The notes under the pieces are model-generated. The model made no database searches, was not told where the DNA came from, and worked only from the letters and a program-made list of their open reading frames with translations. DNA of 64,000 bases from an uncultured Ruminiclostridium sp. GTDB lineage: Bacteria > Bacillota > Clostridia > Oscillospirales > Ruminococcaceae. Numbering within the stretch: position 1 is the stretch's first letter; each line of letters opens with the position of its first letter. Below, piece after piece: positions 61,502 to 64,000 of this stretch. A program made the position numbers and the translations under genes. The DNA lies in assembly GCA_910588335.1 (NCBI GenBank), contig CAJUQV010000002.1, positions 127,873 to 191,872 of the forward strand, given 5' to 3'.

Positions 61502-62320
61502 TTATTCTCCTATACAAGATTTAGGCAATTTATTGATATCCGCAATTTCCACATAATCATTGCTGTAACCAAATTCGACCTTGCCAATATCAAGGGGGAG
61601 CCTTTTCCCCTCAAAAGCTAATACCTTCCCTTTCAGCCCTTGCGAAGCGTAAAACATATGACCGCCATTGGATATTGAAGTCTTATAACAATCCTTTGTT
61701 ATATACTTTGTGACGTAAGACGTACACTTTGCTTGACATCTAATCGGTGAAACAGTAGTAAAACCAAATTTTGCACTATATCCTGTCCAATCGCGTATAT
61801 CACTGCCTTTGTTTATTTCTTTCAATATCTTGTGTGGTAACATTTCGTTTTTTTCAAATTTACGGAAAGCCTTATCAGGGAAACCAGATAAAAGCCCGTG
61901 AACGTGCCAAGCGCCGCTTTTATGCTGTTCGGGAATAAGCAGGAACGCACAGGGAGTGCCATATTTCTTGCGGCAATCGCGGATATACTGTGAAAGCCTT
62001 TTCCGAAAGGCCTCAAGGTTGCAAGTGTCGTGCCATTCGGGGTTTAAGGTACCAGTGAAAAACCAGTCCCAAGGATTGCACCCCGCAAGCTCAAAAATAC
62101 GCGATTTTGTACGGCTTATAGACTGGCTCATGCGCTCGTTAAAGCGCTCAACATCATCTCCTTTATCAACATTGTTGTCATTGCCAAGAGGCTCCCCAAA
62201 GGGGTCAAATTCTGAAAATACACGCTCATTCCCTTTAGACGGCTTACGAAAAAATTTAACAATACGCCCCTGCCCTATTTCTGGGTACCACCAAATTTTG
62301 TAATATGCGCCTAAAGGCAC
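61502..62320 (-). CDS. HUH-type rolling-circle Rep protein
   Basis: A 272-residue HUH endonuclease-type initiator, as found in inoviruses and microviruses. Motif I-like WFFTGTLNPEWHD (about 86-98), the HUH motif WHVHGLL with H139 and H141, and motif III YVTKYITKD with Tyr at 202 and 206. It differs in class from the Rep_trans protein at 58.5 kb. The only start in this frame is GTG at 62320 without a clear RBS; an ATG 10 bases upstream is in another frame, and one missing base would join them. Confidence 0.85.
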   Translation of the reverse strand: MPLGAYYKIWWYPEIGQGRIVKFFRKPSKGNERVFSEFDPFGEPLGNDNNVDKGDDVERFNERMSQSISRTKSRIFELAGCNPWDWFFTGTLNPEWHDTCNLEAFRKRLSQYIRDCRKKYGTPCAFLLIPEQHKSGAWHVHGLLSGFPDKAFRKFEKNEMLPHKILKEINKGSDIRDWTGYSAKFGFTTVSPIRCQAKCTSYVTKYITKDCYKTSISNGGHMFYASQGLKGKVLAFEGKRLPLDIGKVEFGYSNDYVEIADINKLPKSCIGE

Positions 62321-63039
62321 TATAAAGCCATTTTTTCAAACACCAAACAAAAATTAACCATAAACTTTCAAAAACCTTTCCCGCTTTATGTTACCTTGTC
62401 AAGTAAAGAGAACCCCGCCGCTTCGCTGTGTGGTGCGTATCTTAAGCAATTAAACAGCGCCGCTCCGCTCCGCCCTCGGTGCGTTCTCCGCTTGGTTGCA
62501 GACTCACGGGAAGAAAAATATACCTTTTTTGCCGCTCTTAAGCTTTATTACTTCCCTGTCTGCCGCGCGTTCCGCCTGCTTCGCTGGCTCCTCTTGCTGT
62601 TCCCGCCGCCCCGTCGCGCCCTCGCTCCAAACGCCCCGCGAGCTACGCTCCGCTGTGTGGTGCGCTTATGGTGGTACTCTGCGATTTTGCAATCAAAGCG
62701 TGGGGGCGCTTCGCCCCCCACACCCCCCGAGCCTCCGAGCGATATTTTTGTGTGATACCCTGCTCCAAAGTTGATGTAAAAGAAAGCAATAGAAAATTGC
62801 TTATCATAGGGGGCGCGGGGCGTATCTAAGCGCAAACAGGGCGCGGGGACAGCTATTGAATCCGCTACGCCACGCTCCGCTTTCCAGAATTGTTTGGATT
62901 TTGCCCCCAGAGAGGGGGGCAAAATCCCGTAAAATTTAGCTTTTACGCAATTGAGGGAACCGTTTTTACAAAAACGCCCCATAACCCTAATTATACACCC
63001 ACAATTACGGCTTTTCAATCTTTCATGCAAAAAAAAACC
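62321..63039. other. GC-rich gene-free region with hairpins and short repeats
   Basis: No gene is supported: frames here are rich in Arg/Ser/Pro and lack RBS. The region is much richer in GC than its neighbours. A 19-base sequence CGCTTCGCTGTGTGGTGCG recurs (62419-62437 and 62646-62664, one mismatch). Hairpins: TGGGGGCG/CGCCCCCCA (62701-62720), and a perfect 13-bp stem at 62896-62908 and 62915-62927 ending directly at site C. It probably holds the origin of the second element. Confidence 0.6.
62929..62961. repeat. dif-like site C
   Basis: GTAAAA, a 6-base centre TTTAGC, then TTTTACGCAATTGAGGGAAC. The right half matches site B at 19 of 21 positions; the left arm and the centre differ from site B. 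Confidence 0.7.
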
Positions 63040-63932
63040 TTACTTTTTTAAATCATCAAACGGGCCTATCGGAGAATCCCTCACATTATCCAGTTCGTAC
63101 CAGTCGTATCGGCACATATGGCTGACATCAGGCTTACCTTTTACCACCACAAAGCGGATATAATAGTTGATGTTTTCGACCATGAATTTTTCAAAGGCTT
63201 CGCAGCTTCCCGACAGTTCAACTATCCTTTCCGCAACCGCCAAAGCGTTTTTATTTCTGTATACAAACTCAAAAGCTCAAAACGCGCCCAGTGCTTTATT
63301 TTGGGGGAGACTTCAAATCCTTTGTCCTTGTGCTCCGCCAGCTTATCATATATGCGGATATGGGTATTTGATTTTGAATTGCCTATATAAAGAGTTCTCC
63401 CGCTGTAACCCTTCAGCTTGCTGTTTTCATATGTTATATCGATTAATTCCACTACGTCCTTGCCGTAATGCGTCTTACAAGTAAGACGTGTTGCAAATTC
63501 ATGCCGCTTTAACGCGCGTTCTATCCTGCCCAAGTCAAGCTTATAATACCGCTTTTCCTCATAGGAAATATCATCAATAGCTACATCAAGAAGTGAAATA
63601 TTACAGGTAAAGGCTCTGCCTTCCGCCAGAGACAGGAAAGAAGCCAACAGATTGCAAACGTCATAGTCTTTATGTAAACGCCGCATTTGTTCGATATAGT
63701 AATCTATGCCGTGTCCGGTAAATTCAATGCAGAAGCCCTGAACATCGGCGTTGAAGCTGTCGGGAATTTTAATTGAAATGTCGTTGTAGCGCATTGTTTT
63801 TGTGTAGTATTTGCCGCCGAACTTTTTTTCAAACAACGGCACTCCAAAAAATTTTGTGTAAAAGCAAATCTAACCAGTCAAGAGCGAGGCTCGTGAAGCA
63901 AACACGATTTGGGATTTCCTCTTAATTGCCAT
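63040..63932 (-). pseudogene. Broken Rep_trans-type initiator
   Basis: The remnant of a Rep_trans protein homologous to the initiator at 58.5 kb. The main intact piece (63842-63222) has LDVAIDDISYEEKRYY and HIRIYDKLAEHKDKG with the nicking Tyr. The C-terminal piece (NALAVAERIVELSGSC ... DDLKK) continues in another frame if one base is restored in a run of five T at 63248-63252. Upstream, LALDWLDLLLHK is restored by removing one base in a run of six A near 63846-63851, and an ATG at 63932 needs a further shift. Two or three frameshifts make this a decayed gene, or sequencing error. Confidence 0.75.
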
Positions 63933-63935
63933 ACT

Positions 63936-63992
63936 CCCGTGGGCAGAGACGGTATGCGCGCCGAAGGCGTGAATGCCGTCTCCGCCCACGGG
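63936..63992. repeat. Long GC-rich hairpin at the window end
   Basis: Arms of about 20 bp (left CCCGTGGGCAGAGACGGTAT, right near-inverse) with two mismatches and a loop of roughly 17 bases. It lies upstream of the broken rep, where a nicking or packaging hairpin of the third element would be expected. Confidence 0.65.
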
Positions 63993-64000
63993 AAAAATAT

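Noticed and set aside
62548..63030. A 160-codon minus-strand frame in the GC-rich region
   Set aside because: Arg/Gly/Ala-rich composition, no RBS, and it runs through hairpins and site C; it is a by-product of high GC.

Overview
The window looks like a chromosomal segment of a spore-forming, low-to-medium-GC Firmicute of the class Clostridia, most likely the Oscillospirales/Ruminococcaceae group. This is inferred from sporulation genes (yunB-like, spoIIE), the paired glgC/glgD ADP-glucose enzymes, a long Clostridia-type PRPP synthetase, strong AGGAGG-type ribosome binding sites and a perfect CcpA cre box. No rRNA or tRNA gene was recognised.

Positions 1-50,860 are ordinary chromosome. In order: hisA-hisF; an accessory block (PIN-like protein, metallo-hydrolase, TfoX_C-like protein, two methyltransferases, DUF4180, a PstS-like lipoprotein, an unknown protein); hisI-hisE; glyA, prs and rarA; an S1-domain protein convergent with rarA; DUF951-prfA-sua5-coaE-transglycosylase-M18 aminopeptidase; yunB and ligA; a divergent zinc-type uptake operon with its Fur-family regulator; ogt, pduL, an FAD/Rieske oxidoreductase, rlmN and mrp; spoIIE; a glycogen cluster glgB-glgC-glgD followed by a two-domain PPK2 enzyme; yicC and pfkA; a xylose cluster xylA-xylB-tal with promoter and cre box; a DUF624 protein and a NUDIX hydrolase.

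Positions 50,864-64,000 are an accessory region. A XerC/D-type tyrosine recombinase (50,864-51,904, minus) has a dif-like site directly upstream. Inserted beside it is what reads as a complete filamentous-phage (inovirus) genome of about 7.9 kb: a repressor with three operators over a consensus promoter, an ssDNA-binding-like protein, small membrane proteins, a major coat protein with signal peptide, a lipoprotein, a pIII-like adsorption protein, a pVI-like protein, a Zot/pI-type assembly ATPase, a Rep_trans-type initiator and a Cys-rich protein. It is bounded by 39-bp imperfect direct repeats at 51,935 and 59,800. The second copy contains a dif-shaped core: 10-bp perfect inverted arms around a 6-bp centre.

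Next to it lie a second small replicon (HUH-type Rep, Cys-rich protein and short tyrosine recombinase on the minus strand, plus origin-like hairpins), a third partial copy of the site at about 62,930, and a frameshifted Rep_trans remnant that runs towards the window end. The simplest reading is a tandem array of single-stranded-DNA replicons collected at one Xer/dif-like site. In this reading the inovirus carries no recombinase and uses the neighbouring chromosomal Xer-type enzyme. That last step is inference: the recombinase could instead be phage-borne.
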